In this document: one piece after another, positions 43,483 to 54,200 of the stretch
Position numbering within the stretch: position 1 is the stretch's first letter
Layout: every line of letters begins with the position of its first letter
From: Bacteroidota bacterium
Lineage (GTDB): Bacteria > Bacteroidota > Bacteroidia > Bacteroidales > Porphyromonadaceae
Reading direction: 5' to 3'
DNA: 64,000 nt
Assembly: GCA_023395395.1 (NCBI GenBank)
Contig: JAEWZH010000006.1
Span: 21,703-85,702 of the forward strand
Position numbers and translations under genes: made by a program
The notes under the pieces: model-generated
Seen by the model: only the letters and a program-made list of their open reading frames with translations
Databases searched by the model: none
Told to the model about the DNA's origin: nothing

Positions 43483-44151
43483 ATGGCAGGTAAATTATTT
43501 CTATTCGATATGGATGGTGTCCTTTTCGACACTATGCCACAGCATGTCCGTAGTTGGAAACAGGTGGCCGATGAATATGGATTAATGGCGGAGCAAGATG
43601 AGTTTTACCTCTACGAAGGGATGCGAGGCATCGACACGATTGCCAACCTCTACCGAAGAACATACGGAAAAGATGCTTCTCTCAGACTAATCGAAGAGAT
43701 ATACGAGAGGAAAACGAACCTATTCAATGGTAGTGATTTCGAATTGCAACTCATCCCAAATACACGAGAAGTAATGGCAGAGGTTAAAGCAAAGGGATTT
43801 GATATGGCTGTGGTCACTGGAAGCACTAAAATAAATGCCTACCCCAGAATAGAGGAGCACTACAGCGACTTTATTGCTAAAGAGTATATCATTACTGCAG
43901 AGAGCGTCACTAAGGGCAAACCTAATCCTGAGCCATATCTCATGGGGATGAAGCTATTGGGGCACACACCGGAGGAAACAATAGTGATTGAGAATGCCCC
44001 ACTAGGCGTAAAGAGTGGTAAATCAGCAGGCGCACTCACCATTGCTGTGACTACTGGACCAATCAAGGAGTCCATTTTGAGAGAAGAGGGAGCCGATCTA
44101 GTATTTCCCGACATGAAAGCGCTTTTGATATGGTGTCGAGATATACTATAA
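43483..44151 (+). CDS. HAD-family hydrolase, beta-phosphoglucomutase-like
   Basis: Cytoplasmic phosphatase or mutase of 222 residues. The four HAD motifs are visible: FDMDGVLFDT (nucleophile Asp), VVTGS, the Lys in KGKPNPEPY and IVIENAPLGVKSGKSAG. The cap domain is helical (C1 type). Substrate unknown. A 113-base gap with no feature I recognise precedes it. It overlaps the next gene by 22 bases. Confidence 0.88.
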   Translation: MAGKLFLFDMDGVLFDTMPQHVRSWKQVADEYGLMAEQDEFYLYEGMRGIDTIANLYRRTYGKDASLRLIEEIYERKTNLFNGSDFELQLIPNTREVMAEVKAKGFDMAVVTGSTKINAYPRIEEHYSDFIAKEYIITAESVTKGKPNPEPYLMGMKLLGHTPEETIVIENAPLGVKSGKSAGALTIAVTTGPIKESILREEGADLVFPDMKALLIWCRDIL

Positions 44152-44873
44152 AACCGCTATCCGAACGGGAACGAAAAATCATCACTTCTCTTCGATTATC
44201 TAAAAAAAGAAGCGAAGAGAGGCTTTTTGTAGCTGAGGGAATTAAGACCATCAAGCTACTCCTTCCTCAATTCAACCTTCGATGGATGATTTCCTCTAAT
44301 GCCGAATTACTGACAAACAGAGCCTTTGAAGCGAGACTGGTGGGTCAGCAGGATATGAAGAAATTATCTTCGCTAGAAAGCCACCAAGAGCTTATCGCTG
44401 TGTTTGAAATCCCTTCGGAGCAACCATTTGTCGCTTCGGGACTTACGGTGGCTCTCGAAGAGATACAGAATCCAGGCAATCTTGGTACTATTATTAGGCT
44501 ATGTGACTGGCTGGGAATCAAAAATATCTTATGTAGCGGAGGCTGCGTAGATCCCTATAATCCTAAGGTCGTCCAAGCAAGTATGGGGGCTTTGGGCAAC
44601 GTGAATATTTATCAAAATATCAACCTCATTAGATTCCTTCCTCAGCACTTCAGCAATATTATTGCCACTACGATAGATGGAGAAAACTACCGAAAAGCTA
44701 CCATTCCATCCGACTCAGTAATAATATTTGGCAATGAAGGTAGTGGCATCTCTGTGGAACTTCTCAAGATTTCAAATAATCATATCACTATTCCGAGAGC
44801 AGAAAGCTCGATAAGCGACTCACTCAATGTATCGCTTAGCGCGGCTATTTTGCTCTCTTCATTTATAATATAA
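44130..44873 (+). CDS. TrmH/SpoU-family RNA 2'-O-methyltransferase
   Basis: SPOUT-class RNA ribose methylase of 247 aa. An N-terminal substrate-binding domain (RSEERLFVAEGIKT) precedes the knotted catalytic domain with EEIQNPGNLGTIIRLCDW, IFGNEGSGIS and DSLNVSLSAAIL, the three SpoU motifs. The target (rRNA or tRNA position) cannot be told from sequence. The start overlaps the HAD gene by 22 bases in another frame. Confidence 0.92.
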   Translation: MVSRYTIKPLSERERKIITSLRLSKKRSEERLFVAEGIKTIKLLLPQFNLRWMISSNAELLTNRAFEARLVGQQDMKKLSSLESHQELIAVFEIPSEQPFVASGLTVALEEIQNPGNLGTIIRLCDWLGIKNILCSGGCVDPYNPKVVQASMGALGNVNIYQNINLIRFLPQHFSNIIATTIDGENYRKATIPSDSVIIFGNEGSGISVELLKISNNHITIPRAESSISDSLNVSLSAAILLSSFII

Positions 44874-44879
44874 GCGACC

Positions 44880-45542
44880 ATGCGTAAAATTGTATTTTCT
44901 ATAATCCTTGTACTTGTAGCACTTTCAGCAGTTGCTCAAGAAAAAGAGTATCAAGTGGAGTTTAAGACCAACGTAGGATCCTTCACCGTAAAACTCTACA
45001 ATGAGACCCCCCTACATCGTGACAACTTCTTGGCATTGGTTAGAGAAGGTGCTTTTAACAACCTCCTATTTCATCGGGTGATTAAAAACTTTATGGTGCA
45101 AGCAGGTGGTGCGACGAAGGGTAATAAGCAATGGGCATTGGAACGGCTACAATCAAAGTACTCAGAGATGATCCCTGCAGAATTTCACTACCCCAAATTG
45201 TTTCACAAAAGAGGAGCCCTCGCAGCCGCACGCCAAGGAGACGAAGAAAATCCTGAGAAAAAGAGCGATCCCATCCAATTTTATATCGTGATTGGGCAAT
45301 ATTTTCTCGAGAACAAATTGGCTGCTTACGAAACAGAGGAGCGTGGCAAGATGCCCGACAACGTCAAAAAAAGCTATATGACAGAGGGTGGCACACCTCA
45401 CCTCGACACCCAATACACAGTCTTTGGCGAATTGCTTGATGGCATGAAGACCATAGAAAAGATTGAGAATCAGGAAACTGATACCGACGATCGACCAATC
45501 AAGGATATCTATATTATCTCTGCCAAGATCATCCAAAAGTAA
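44880..45542 (+). CDS. Cyclophilin-type peptidyl-prolyl isomerase, exported
   Basis: Periplasmic folding catalyst. Signal peptide (LVALSAVAQ), then the cyclophilin fold: VGSFTVKLYNETPLHRDNFL, LLFHRVIKNFMVQAGG (the catalytic Arg is in FHRVI) and QYTVFGELLDGMKTIEKIE. An insertion of ~50 residues between the second and third motifs is common in Bacteroidetes homologues. It lies six bases after the methylase gene and just ahead of repeat array D. Confidence 0.92.
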   Translation: MRKIVFSIILVLVALSAVAQEKEYQVEFKTNVGSFTVKLYNETPLHRDNFLALVREGAFNNLLFHRVIKNFMVQAGGATKGNKQWALERLQSKYSEMIPAEFHYPKLFHKRGALAAARQGDEENPEKKSDPIQFYIVIGQYFLENKLAAYETEERGKMPDNVKKSYMTEGGTPHLDTQYTVFGELLDGMKTIEKIENQETDTDDRPIKDIYIISAKIIQK

Positions 45543-45560
45543 GTAATCCAAGCATTAATC

Positions 45561-45668
45561 TTCGCTATAGAAAACATCTCTCTCCTCTATAGATTCGTCA
45601 CGGCGTCTCTATAGAGGAGAGAGATGTTTTCTATAGAGGAAAGATTTGTTTTCTATAGAGGAGATTTG
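45561..45668. repeat. 22-bp tandem palindromic repeat array D with 28-bp inverted repeat
   Basis: Units start at 45561, 45583, 45605 and 45627 (22 bases each), plus a 20-base unit at 45649. The core CTATAGAGGA recurs. Within it 45565-45592 and 45609-45636 are a perfect 28-base inverted repeat (16-base spacer), which may also terminate the cyclophilin transcript. The last two units supply the -33 element of the next promoter. Confidence 0.85.
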
Positions 45669-45676
45669 TATCTTTG
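45645..45676 (+). promoter_or_regulatory. Promoter of the DUF3078-like gene, -33 inside repeat array D
   Basis: TTTG (45645-45648), 20-base spacer, TATCTTTG (45669-45676). The -33 lies at the end of a repeat unit and the spacer is exactly the last (shortened) unit. Confidence 0.6.
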
Positions 45677-45710
45677 TACATAGGATGAAAACTATAATTT
45701 GAGCATATTA

Positions 45711-47135
45711 ATGAGAGCGTATAAAAGCATCTACGTTGCCATAGCAACACTTAGTTTAAGCAGTATGACAATTAGCAAAGTGGGGGCTCAGCAGTTTGCC
45801 TCCACTCCAGACTATGCAACAAATATACTACTCAACGACACACTAGGGGCGAGCCTTAGTCGTGAGGCGAAGCAAATTATCGGTCGCCCCTTCTCTCCTG
45901 ATTTAGTGGTTACCACTCCCGAAGATCTTAGGTTGAGAGCCTTTCTCAATGCACCCTTGGTCGTGGATGCAACAAATTTCAAGTCATTCGCAATAGTTGT
46001 ACCTAAGCAACAACCTTGTGCTTCAACCGACAAATCATGGGTAAAGCAATTTATCGAAAGACAGAACACAATTGCCCAAAATAGCGCATTTGCTCTACAA
46101 ACAAAAAGGTGGTCTGATATTCATCTATTTAGAGAGCGACTGATGCTGACCAATCCTAGTCTTGCAGATATTATGGTGAGTCAATTGCCAGGGAGACTTA
46201 CCGGTGATCAGATTGCGACACAAGGCTATCAGGGAGAATTGGCACAGACCTCTGTAGTTCAAATTCCTGTAGAGGATGTCAAAATAATTGGTGAACAGGT
46301 GGAAAGGAAATATTGGTGGCATAAGTTTGAGGGAAGCATCCATTTTGCACAAAACCAAGTATCCCCAAACTGGCACAAGGGTGGTTATAATAGCTTTAAT
46401 TCCAACACACGAGTTTATTATAACGCCACTTACGAAAAAGATCGAGTAAAGTGGGTCAATGAGATTGAATACCGTCTCGGGCTTTTCACTAATGTGCCTG
46501 AAGCCGGAGAAAAGATGCAGCTTAAGATCGGCGAAGACTTTTTCCGTGCCAATAGCAACCTTGGTATCAAGGCAATAAAGGATTGGTACTATACAGCTGA
46601 TGTCCAATTGCGAAGCCAACTGCTTAGAAATACCAAAGAAGATGGCACTGTAATCACACAGCCTTTTGCACCTATGGTACTGGATGCAGGTCTTGGTATG
46701 AAGTACGATATTGATCGGAAGGAGTTTAGGGGCAATCCATTTGCGCGATTCCGATTTAGTGCCAATATTGCTCCGGTTGCTGTAAATCTGGTTTACACTT
46801 ATTCGGATAATATCGACAAGGGGCGTATCGGTTTTTTAGAGGATCAAAAGTTTAGGGCTCGTCTTGGTTCTTCAATTCATCTCAATCTCAACTGGGACTT
46901 TTCGACCTCGTTAAATTGGACTTCAAGACTATTCTATAGCACATCATACAAGCACATAGAGCTTGAGTTTGACAATTCTATCAACTACGCTTTCAATCGC
47001 TTCTTCACAGCACGATTCTCCCTCAATACAAGGTTTGACGATAGTGTCATACTCCCTGCGGGCGTCCCAATGAACTTTAAAAACCTCCTACAGTACAACC
47101 AGCTCTTTAGCCTAGGTTTTACTTACAAGATCTAA
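45711..47135 (+). CDS. DUF3078-like outer-membrane beta-barrel protein
   Basis: Exported protein of 474 residues. Signal peptide ending near KVGAQQFAS, a ~180-residue soluble region, then a barrel-like domain from ~WWHKFEGSIHFAQNQVSPNW to the end, with alternating hydrophobic residues, many aromatic residues and a terminal FTYKI consistent with an outer-membrane insertion signal. The WHKGGYNSF motif is typical of DUF3078. Function unknown. ATG 45711 is preferred to an in-frame TTG at 45699. Confidence 0.8.
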   Translation: MRAYKSIYVAIATLSLSSMTISKVGAQQFASTPDYATNILLNDTLGASLSREAKQIIGRPFSPDLVVTTPEDLRLRAFLNAPLVVDATNFKSFAIVVPKQQPCASTDKSWVKQFIERQNTIAQNSAFALQTKRWSDIHLFRERLMLTNPSLADIMVSQLPGRLTGDQIATQGYQGELAQTSVVQIPVEDVKIIGEQVERKYWWHKFEGSIHFAQNQVSPNWHKGGYNSFNSNTRVYYNATYEKDRVKWVNEIEYRLGLFTNVPEAGEKMQLKIGEDFFRANSNLGIKAIKDWYYTADVQLRSQLLRNTKEDGTVITQPFAPMVLDAGLGMKYDIDRKEFRGNPFARFRFSANIAPVAVNLVYTYSDNIDKGRIGFLEDQKFRARLGSSIHLNLNWDFSTSLNWTSRLFYSTSYKHIELEFDNSINYAFNRFFTARFSLNTRFDDSVILPAGVPMNFKNLLQYNQLFSLGFTYKI

Positions 47136-47148
47136 CCTTGGTATAGAT

Positions 47149-48492
47149 ATGCCACAGCTACCCAAGGGGTTTAGAGAGCGTTTTGCAAAAGAGTTTGGTG
47201 ACGGTGAGCTATTGCTACTCGAGGATGCGTTAGGCATCCCTATTTCATCTTCTCTCCGTCTGCATCCTTCCAAGGGCTTCACTCCAAACTTGAGGAGCGT
47301 ACCTTGGTGTCGCGAGGGTGCATACGTAGATAGTAAAATCACATTTGGTGCAGATCCGCTTTGGCACGCTGGGGCATATTATGTCCAAGAACCGGCATCC
47401 ATGATGGTGGCACAATTCATTGAACAGTTGGGATTGACACCTCGACGAGCTATGGACCTTTGTGCTGCGCCAGGAGGCAAAAGCAGTTTATTGAGAAGCC
47501 ACTTGCCGAGCGATTGCGTAATCGTAGCGAATGAGATAGAAGGCTCTAGATCAAGAATATTACGGGAAAATCTTATGCGATGGGGCTTGGACGAGACCAT
47601 CGTTACCTCCGCATCCCCCCAGCAATTGAGGGAAACCGGGATTACAGTAGATTTTGTACTCGTTGATGCTCCTTGTTCAGGAGAAGGGATGTTTAGGAAA
47701 GAGCCATCTGCTGTCAGCGAGTGGTCTGAATCCAATGTTCTCCTCTGTGTCTCTCGCCAAAAAGAAATCCTGGATCAAGCTTGGGCAATGCTCGAAGAAG
47801 GTGGTGTGCTTATCTATAGCACATGTACCTACAATAGGGAGGAAAATGAAGGGCAGCTCGAATATTTGTGTAACAAATACTCCGCAGAATTACTAAAGCT
47901 AAAGATTGACCCATTTTGGGGGGTGTGGGAGCACGAAGAGGGGGTCTATCGTTTCATGCCCCATCGCACTGAGAGCGAAGGATTGACCATCTTCGCAGTA
48001 CGAAAACAAGAGGACACTCTGCGATCCAGTCACGAATTAAGAGCTTCAAAAGTTAAGATTCCGTTCGAGCTTACAAGAATCTTCGACACCGGCAGGCTCT
48101 ACCAGCACGGGAGTCTATGGTACACCCTAAACCAAGAGGGTCAAGCACTACTTGCTCAACTGCGGAGCATCAAGATACTAAGCGCTGGAGTTCCCTTAGG
48201 CGGAGAAAAGGGGAAGAACTTTGTACCTCATCAAGCGTGGGTAAATAGCCATAAGCTAAGTGCTCTAATCCCTTACCCAAGCTACGAGGTCAATAAAGAC
48301 GAAGCCCTACAGTATCTAAAACGCGAAGCCCTCAATATAGAGAGCGAAAGGGGTATCCAGCTGATTACTTACAATAATATTCCTTTGGGGTTTGCTAAAC
48401 AAGTTGGGGGTAGAGTCAATAATCTATACCCCAAAGAGATGATGATACACAATAGTAAACTCACAGCAGACGATATACCTAGTTGGAATTGA
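47149..48492 (+). CDS. rsmF: RsmF/NSUN-like RNA m5C methyltransferase
   Basis: SAM-dependent rRNA cytosine-5 methylase of 447 aa. SAM-binding DLCAAPGGKSSLL, DAPCSGEGMFRKE (one catalytic Cys) and STCTYNREENE (nucleophile Cys) are all present. The C-terminal ~150 residues form the RsmF/PUA-like RNA-binding region. The E. coli homologue modifies 16S rRNA; the exact position here is inferred by family. Followed closely (3 bases) by the Lnb gene. Confidence 0.9.
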   Translation: MPQLPKGFRERFAKEFGDGELLLLEDALGIPISSSLRLHPSKGFTPNLRSVPWCREGAYVDSKITFGADPLWHAGAYYVQEPASMMVAQFIEQLGLTPRRAMDLCAAPGGKSSLLRSHLPSDCVIVANEIEGSRSRILRENLMRWGLDETIVTSASPQQLRETGITVDFVLVDAPCSGEGMFRKEPSAVSEWSESNVLLCVSRQKEILDQAWAMLEEGGVLIYSTCTYNREENEGQLEYLCNKYSAELLKLKIDPFWGVWEHEEGVYRFMPHRTESEGLTIFAVRKQEDTLRSSHELRASKVKIPFELTRIFDTGRLYQHGSLWYTLNQEGQALLAQLRSIKILSAGVPLGGEKGKNFVPHQAWVNSHKLSALIPYPSYEVNKDEALQYLKREALNIESERGIQLITYNNIPLGFAKQVGGRVNNLYPKEMMIHNSKLTADDIPSWN

Positions 48493-48495
48493 TAT

Positions 48496-49635
48496 ATGAT
48501 TAAAAAATATTTCCTTGCTATCACTTTGCTACTTAGTTCTTTAAGTACATTAGCTGCACCAAAAGTCAGTTTCCTCACCTGCGGTCCCACTGATGACGAC
48601 GTATTTTCGCTATATGGGCATACGGCTATCAGGGTGCAACAGAATGGACAAGACATAGTGTACAACTATGGAAATTTCTCCCTTGAGCAAAAAAACTTTA
48701 TTCTCAATTTTACACTCGGCAAGCCGATGTACTCACTTGGAGTTATCAGCTTTCAAGACTTCCTTTGGGAATATTCATTACAAGGACGAAGTGTGGTAGA
48801 GCAAGAGCTCAATCTCACGGAGACAGAAGCTTTTTTACTAGCTGACAAGCTAGCTTGGAATGCTCTCCCAGAGAATAGAGACTATCAATACAACTTTTAC
48901 TTTGACAACTGTGCTACCCGCCCCAGAGATCTATTGGAAGAAGCGATTGGAGGGATAACGTATCAATTGGATTCGGCGACACTCCCCACATTTCGTGAGG
49001 CAATCAGGGAAAAAAGCCATACTGCCGTGTGGTACACCATGGGTGCAGATATGTGCTTGGGCTGGAAGACGGATAAACAAATGACTCTCCAAGATGCAGC
49101 TTTCCTCCCCAGTTATCTCGAGCAAGAACTAGATAGCGCACTTAGAACTGATACAAATGAACCTGTTGTCACCAATAAAATAGTTTGGGTAGAGCAAAGT
49201 AAGAAAATTACCAATCCGTATGAGAAATGGAGATTACCCACCTTTCTTTTCGCAATACTCGGGATACTACTTGTGATACGCCCCACGTCAAAAATTCAGA
49301 CTTTGTACCGTAGAGTAATCTATTCTTTGTTTGGGGTGGGAGGGTTAATAATATGGTTTCTAGCTATTGTCTCAGAGCATCCACATACCTGGCCCAATGC
49401 CAATATGCTATTGATGCACCCAGTATGGTTTATATTAGCATTCACCACTTTCAATAAAGAGTGGACAAAGGCCAATAAGTGGCTCTATTTTGGTAACTTT
49501 GTGGCAATAGTTATCTATTTACTATTGGGTTTATTCCTACAAGAGTTGCCCAAGCATCTTCACATGCTAGCCATCGCAATAGCAATAGATCAGTACTTTC
49601 TATGGAAAGAGAGTAGAAACCAAATTGATAAATGA
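48496..49635 (+). CDS. lnb: Lnb-type lipoprotein N-acyltransferase (DUF4105)
   Basis: Bacteroidales lack Lnt, and DUF4105 proteins have been identified as the enzymes (Lnb) that N-acylate lipoproteins; this is recalled family knowledge. Signal-like N-terminus, then a periplasmic domain (~20-250) with the probable catalytic pair: His in SLYGHTAIRV and Cys in YFDNCATRPRDLLE. Four C-terminal membrane spans follow (~250-370). At 379 aa it has the usual layout. The window encodes several lipoproteins it would mature (CbiK, BtuF, FKBP, NlpC). Overlaps the next gene by four bases. Confidence 0.82.
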   Translation: MIKKYFLAITLLLSSLSTLAAPKVSFLTCGPTDDDVFSLYGHTAIRVQQNGQDIVYNYGNFSLEQKNFILNFTLGKPMYSLGVISFQDFLWEYSLQGRSVVEQELNLTETEAFLLADKLAWNALPENRDYQYNFYFDNCATRPRDLLEEAIGGITYQLDSATLPTFREAIREKSHTAVWYTMGADMCLGWKTDKQMTLQDAAFLPSYLEQELDSALRTDTNEPVVTNKIVWVEQSKKITNPYEKWRLPTFLFAILGILLVIRPTSKIQTLYRRVIYSLFGVGGLIIWFLAIVSEHPHTWPNANMLLMHPVWFILAFTTFNKEWTKANKWLYFGNFVAIVIYLLLGLFLQELPKHLHMLAIAIAIDQYFLWKESRNQIDK

Positions 49636-51182
49636 ATAAGATACTTACAGGACTTGTCTCTTTATTGACACTCTGTCAAGTAGGTGTACTGCAAGCGCAG
49701 ACGCCTCGCTTGGTGGTGATGATATCTGTGGAGGAGCTACGCGCAGACCTTCTAGAGGAGCTGTCTCGAGAGATGCCAGATGATGGTATTAATCGGCTAC
49801 TCAATAGAGGCAAGGTGTATAGCAATGTAGCTATTCCGCTACTGAGGAGCAACACAACAGCTGCTCAAGCGGTATTATATACTGGTACACTGGCCATCAA
49901 TAACGGAGTGGCAGAGCGCAAACCAATGCGAGTGGATAGAGCTGGCAAAAGAGTCTACACCAATTCCGTATTTGAAGACAAGGACTTTCTTGGCTACGCT
50001 ACCTCTAATAACTACTCACCACTGTCTCTAAGTGCTCCTACTATAGGCGATAATTTGAAGAAGGCTACGCAAAATAAAGCACTTATCTATAGTATCGCTC
50101 CAAAAGCTGAAGAGGCAATAATCGCTGCAGGCATCTATGGCAACGGAGCTTATTGGATTGACAACTTCACGGCAAGATGGGCTAGTAGTACGTATTACAA
50201 GGGAGATTTCCCCATAGTTGTAGATAAGAGCAATATTGGCAGAGAGTCACTCCCTGCCCGGCTCGAGAATGGCATTGATTGGAAAGGCTCTAACAATAAG
50301 CAACCACTTCGTGCATATACTGGCGGGATAACTTTTAGCCATAGCTTCCGTAAAAGTAGTAGCGATGTTGCAGACTTCACGGAGAGCCCTCTAGTAAACG
50401 ACGAAGTTGTGACACTGGCCAAGGCTCTACTAGGAGCTACAGGATTAGGCAAAGATGAAATCACAGATCTTCTCTCCTTACACTTTACTGTAGCCAATGG
50501 CAATAAAGCAGAGAATGACATCACAAACGAAACGGTTGATAGCTATTTCAGGCTTGATAGGAGCATTGCTGAACTTCTTAGACATATTGACTTAAATAAT
50601 ACCCTAGTGGTACTGAGTGGAAACGGCATCTCTCGTGAATATCCACCTGCTATCATTGACGATCGTAGGCTCTTCAAGGCAGATCGTTGCCTCGCACTTG
50701 TCAATATGTACCTCCATGCAGAGTATGGCATACAAGGGCTCGTTAAAGAGATCTCTCCTAATGGAGCGGTTTATCTTGATAGAAATTCTATTAAGTCCAA
50801 CCCGAAAGTTAATCTGCGAGATATCCAAAGCTCTGTTAGTGACTTTCTACTTGAATTCAGTGGTATTGCTTATGCCATCGAAGAACATCGGCTGAGGGAT
50901 AGTGCCATCAGCAATAATGATAATAGGCTTTGGCTGACAGCACTCAACGGTGCTGTCAATGCCAATCGCCCCGATATCGTCTTTGGTTTGCTTCCAGGCT
51001 GGATAGCTCAAGACTTAAGCAACTCTAAAGGGATATTGAGCTATCAAATGGTAGCCACCCCTACAGTCTTTGTCATGATGCACCCAAGCATCAGAGCAGA
51101 TAAAGATGAGACGCATCTTGACCTCCGAGAGGTTTCCACTAAGGTTGCACGGTGGCTCCGCATTAGACCCCCTACTCCATAA
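49632..51182 (+). CDS. Degenerate alkaline-phosphatase-superfamily protein, exported
   Basis: A 516-residue secreted protein (signal ending LQAQTP) with the overall layout of PafA/nucleotide-pyrophosphatase-type phosphatases: PRLVVMISVEELRADLL, nucleophile region RSNTTAAQAVLYTGT, and DSYFRLDRSIAELLRHID. The metal ligands are missing: the first Asp is Glu34 (VEELR for VDQMR), the usual DxxxH is replaced near KAENDITNE, and the usual TADHG reads LSGNGIS (329-332). It is probably not a phosphatase; a binding or structural role is possible. It overlaps lnb by four bases, so the two are cotranscribed. Confidence 0.8.
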   Translation: MNKILTGLVSLLTLCQVGVLQAQTPRLVVMISVEELRADLLEELSREMPDDGINRLLNRGKVYSNVAIPLLRSNTTAAQAVLYTGTLAINNGVAERKPMRVDRAGKRVYTNSVFEDKDFLGYATSNNYSPLSLSAPTIGDNLKKATQNKALIYSIAPKAEEAIIAAGIYGNGAYWIDNFTARWASSTYYKGDFPIVVDKSNIGRESLPARLENGIDWKGSNNKQPLRAYTGGITFSHSFRKSSSDVADFTESPLVNDEVVTLAKALLGATGLGKDEITDLLSLHFTVANGNKAENDITNETVDSYFRLDRSIAELLRHIDLNNTLVVLSGNGISREYPPAIIDDRRLFKADRCLALVNMYLHAEYGIQGLVKEISPNGAVYLDRNSIKSNPKVNLRDIQSSVSDFLLEFSGIAYAIEEHRLRDSAISNNDNRLWLTALNGAVNANRPDIVFGLLPGWIAQDLSNSKGILSYQMVATPTVFVMMHPSIRADKDETHLDLREVSTKVARWLRIRPPTP

Positions 51183-51244
51183 ATCATTTATATGGAGGAG
51201 GAGTTATTCATTAAATAGTCTGACATTAGAAGTAATAAATATAT

Positions 51245-54200
51245 ATGGGATTCAACGATTTTCTATCCAAAATATTTGGCAATAAATCACAGCGAGATCT
51301 TAAAGAGATCACGCCAATGGTCAATAAAATAAGGGAGCAGTACGAGCAGGTAAAGCAACTCTCACATGATGAGCTACGCAATAGGACTGCTCAGATACGT
51401 CAAAGCCTGCAAGAGAGCGTGCAAGAAGAGCGGACGCAGATTGCTAAGCTCAAGGAGAATGTAGACGATCTAGAGCTCTCTGAGCGCGAAGCTGTATGGG
51501 AGCAAGTAGACCAATTGGACAAGGATATTCTGGAGAAGCTCGAAGTAAAACTCAATGAGGTGCTTCCAGAAGTATTTGCCATCGTTAAAAGCACTGCTCA
51601 GCGTTTTGCGGATAATGATGAAATGGCTGTGGTCGCCACCCAGTTTGATCGCGACCTATCTGTCACACATAACTTTGTCCGTATTGAGGGCGACAAAGCT
51701 ATCTATAAAAACGAATGGATGGCTGGTGGAAACATGGTAAAGTGGGATATGGTACACTACGATGTCCAACTCATCGGTGGAGTGGTGCTACACGAGGGAA
51801 AAATCGCAGAGATGGCTACGGGAGAAGGAAAAACTTTAGTAGCTACCCTCCCTGTATTCCTCAACGCCCTCACTGGCAATGGAGTGCATGTAGTGACGGT
51901 CAATGACTACCTATCAAAGCGTGACTCTGAATGGATGGGACCTATTTATATGTTCCATGGCATCAGCGTTGATTGTATTGATAAGTATGAACCAAATAGC
52001 CCTCAGCGACTTCGTGCCTATAACTGCGATATTACTTTCGGAACCAATAACGAGTTTGGTTTTGATTATCTTCGTGACAATATGGCACGTACCCCTGCGG
52101 ATTTAGTTCAGCGTAAGCACAACTATGCAATCGTGGATGAGGTAGACTCCGTACTGATCGATGATGCTCGTACTCCGTTGATTATTTCTGGCCCGGTCGA
52201 AAGCAAGGGGGATGCCATGTTTGAAGAGTTCCGTGGCAATGTAGAATTGGTGGTCAACGCTCAGAAGACACTTGCAAGTCGCCTACTCACTGAAGCGAAA
52301 AAGGAGATTGCTAGCGACGATAAAAAGACTATAGAAGAAGGATACATCAAACTCTACCGCAGCTTCAAGGGATTGCCGAAAAACAAAGCCCTCATCAAAT
52401 TTCTCAGTGAAGAAGGAATAAAGGCGGGAATGCTTAATACAGAGGCCATCTATATGGCGGATAATAACCGTCGTATGAACGAAATTACTGATGACCTCTA
52501 TTTTGTTATTGACGAAAAGAATAATCAGATTGAGCTCACCGATAAGGGTATCGATCTGCTCTCAGGTAAGAATGAAGACCCGAAGTTTTTTGTCCTCCCT
52601 GATATTGCAGCACAGCTATCTGCATTAGAAAATGAAACTCTAACAGAGGAAGAGAAAAATGAAAAGAAAGATCAGCTACTTACCGACTATTCCATCAAGA
52701 GTGAACGTGTGCATACAATCCAACAACTACTCAAGGCATATACCCTCTTTGAGAAAGATGACCAATATGTAGTGATGGATAATAAAGTGCTGATTGTCGA
52801 TGAAGGTACCGGACGTATCATGGATGGTCGCCGCTATTCCGACGGTCTGCACCAAGCTATCGAAGCAAAGGAGCGTGTAAAGGTGGAGTCTGCTTCTCAA
52901 ACCAAGGCAACCATTACGCTACAAAATTATTTCCGTATGTACCACAAGTTGGCAGGGATGACTGGTACTGCAGAGACCGAGGCAAAGGAGTTTTGGGATA
53001 TCTATAAGCTAGATGTAGTAGTAATTCCAACCAATCGTCCGATTGCTCGTATTGACGAAAATGATCGCATCTATAAGACTGCTCGCGCCAAGTATGCTGC
53101 AATTATAGAAGAGATAGAGCTTCTCATCAGCAAAGGTCGCCCAGTGTTGGTCGGAACGACTTCCGTAGAAACCTCCGAGCTAATTAGTAAGATGCTTACC
53201 CTACGCAAGATTCCACATCAAGTACTTAACGCTAAACTCCACCAAAAGGAAGCAGATATTGTAGCCGAAGCGGGAAAAGCAAGTACCGTTACTATAGCTA
53301 CCAATATGGCGGGTCGTGGTACAGACATCAAGCTAACCCCAGAAGTAAGAGGTGCAGGTGGCCTTGCGATTATCGGCACTGAGCGACACGAAAGTCGCCG
53401 AGTAGATAGGCAACTTAGGGGTCGTGCTGGTCGCCAGGGGGATCCAGGCTCTTCAGTATTCTTTATTTCGTTTGAGGATAAGTTGATGCGTCTATTCGGT
53501 TCAGACAGGATGGCGAAGATCTTATCCACTATGGGTTTAAAAGACGATGATATGCTTGAGAGTAAACAGCTATCCAATCAGGTAGAAAATGCTCAAAAGA
53601 AGGTTGAGGAGAATAACTATGGAGTGCGTAAGCATCTCCTCGACTATGACGATGTAAAGAACGCTCAACGCAATGTCATATACACTCGACGTAATCACGC
53701 TCTTATGGGAGAGCGTGTCGGACTAGACGTACTCAACACCCTTACACAGACTGCCGAGGCGATTGCGGAGGGAGCGCCAAACGAGATTTCCTATACAGAC
53801 TTTAAGCAGCAGGTCTTTAAGGCCTTCTCTACCGAATTACCGCTCACCGAAGGAGAGTACAAGAGGATGAGCAATGATCGTCTCGTAGACCACGTGATGG
53901 AGCATGTTGTTGCTAATCTAAAGCGTCGATCTGCACGTATGGCGGAGGTCACATACCCTGTGCTTAAGAATTTCTATGAGCAGCAAGGTGATAAGGTAGA
54001 GCGCATAGCAATACCTGTAACAGATGGTCGCTTGGGTTACAATGTAGTCACCAACCTCAAGGAAGCAGTTGAATCCGAAGGCAAGAGCATCGCAAAGGCA
54101 TTCCAAAAGACCATACTTCTATATACTATCGATGAGGCATGGGAGCGACATCTACTAGCGATGGACGAGTTACAGAATGCCGTCCGAAATGTTTCGTATG

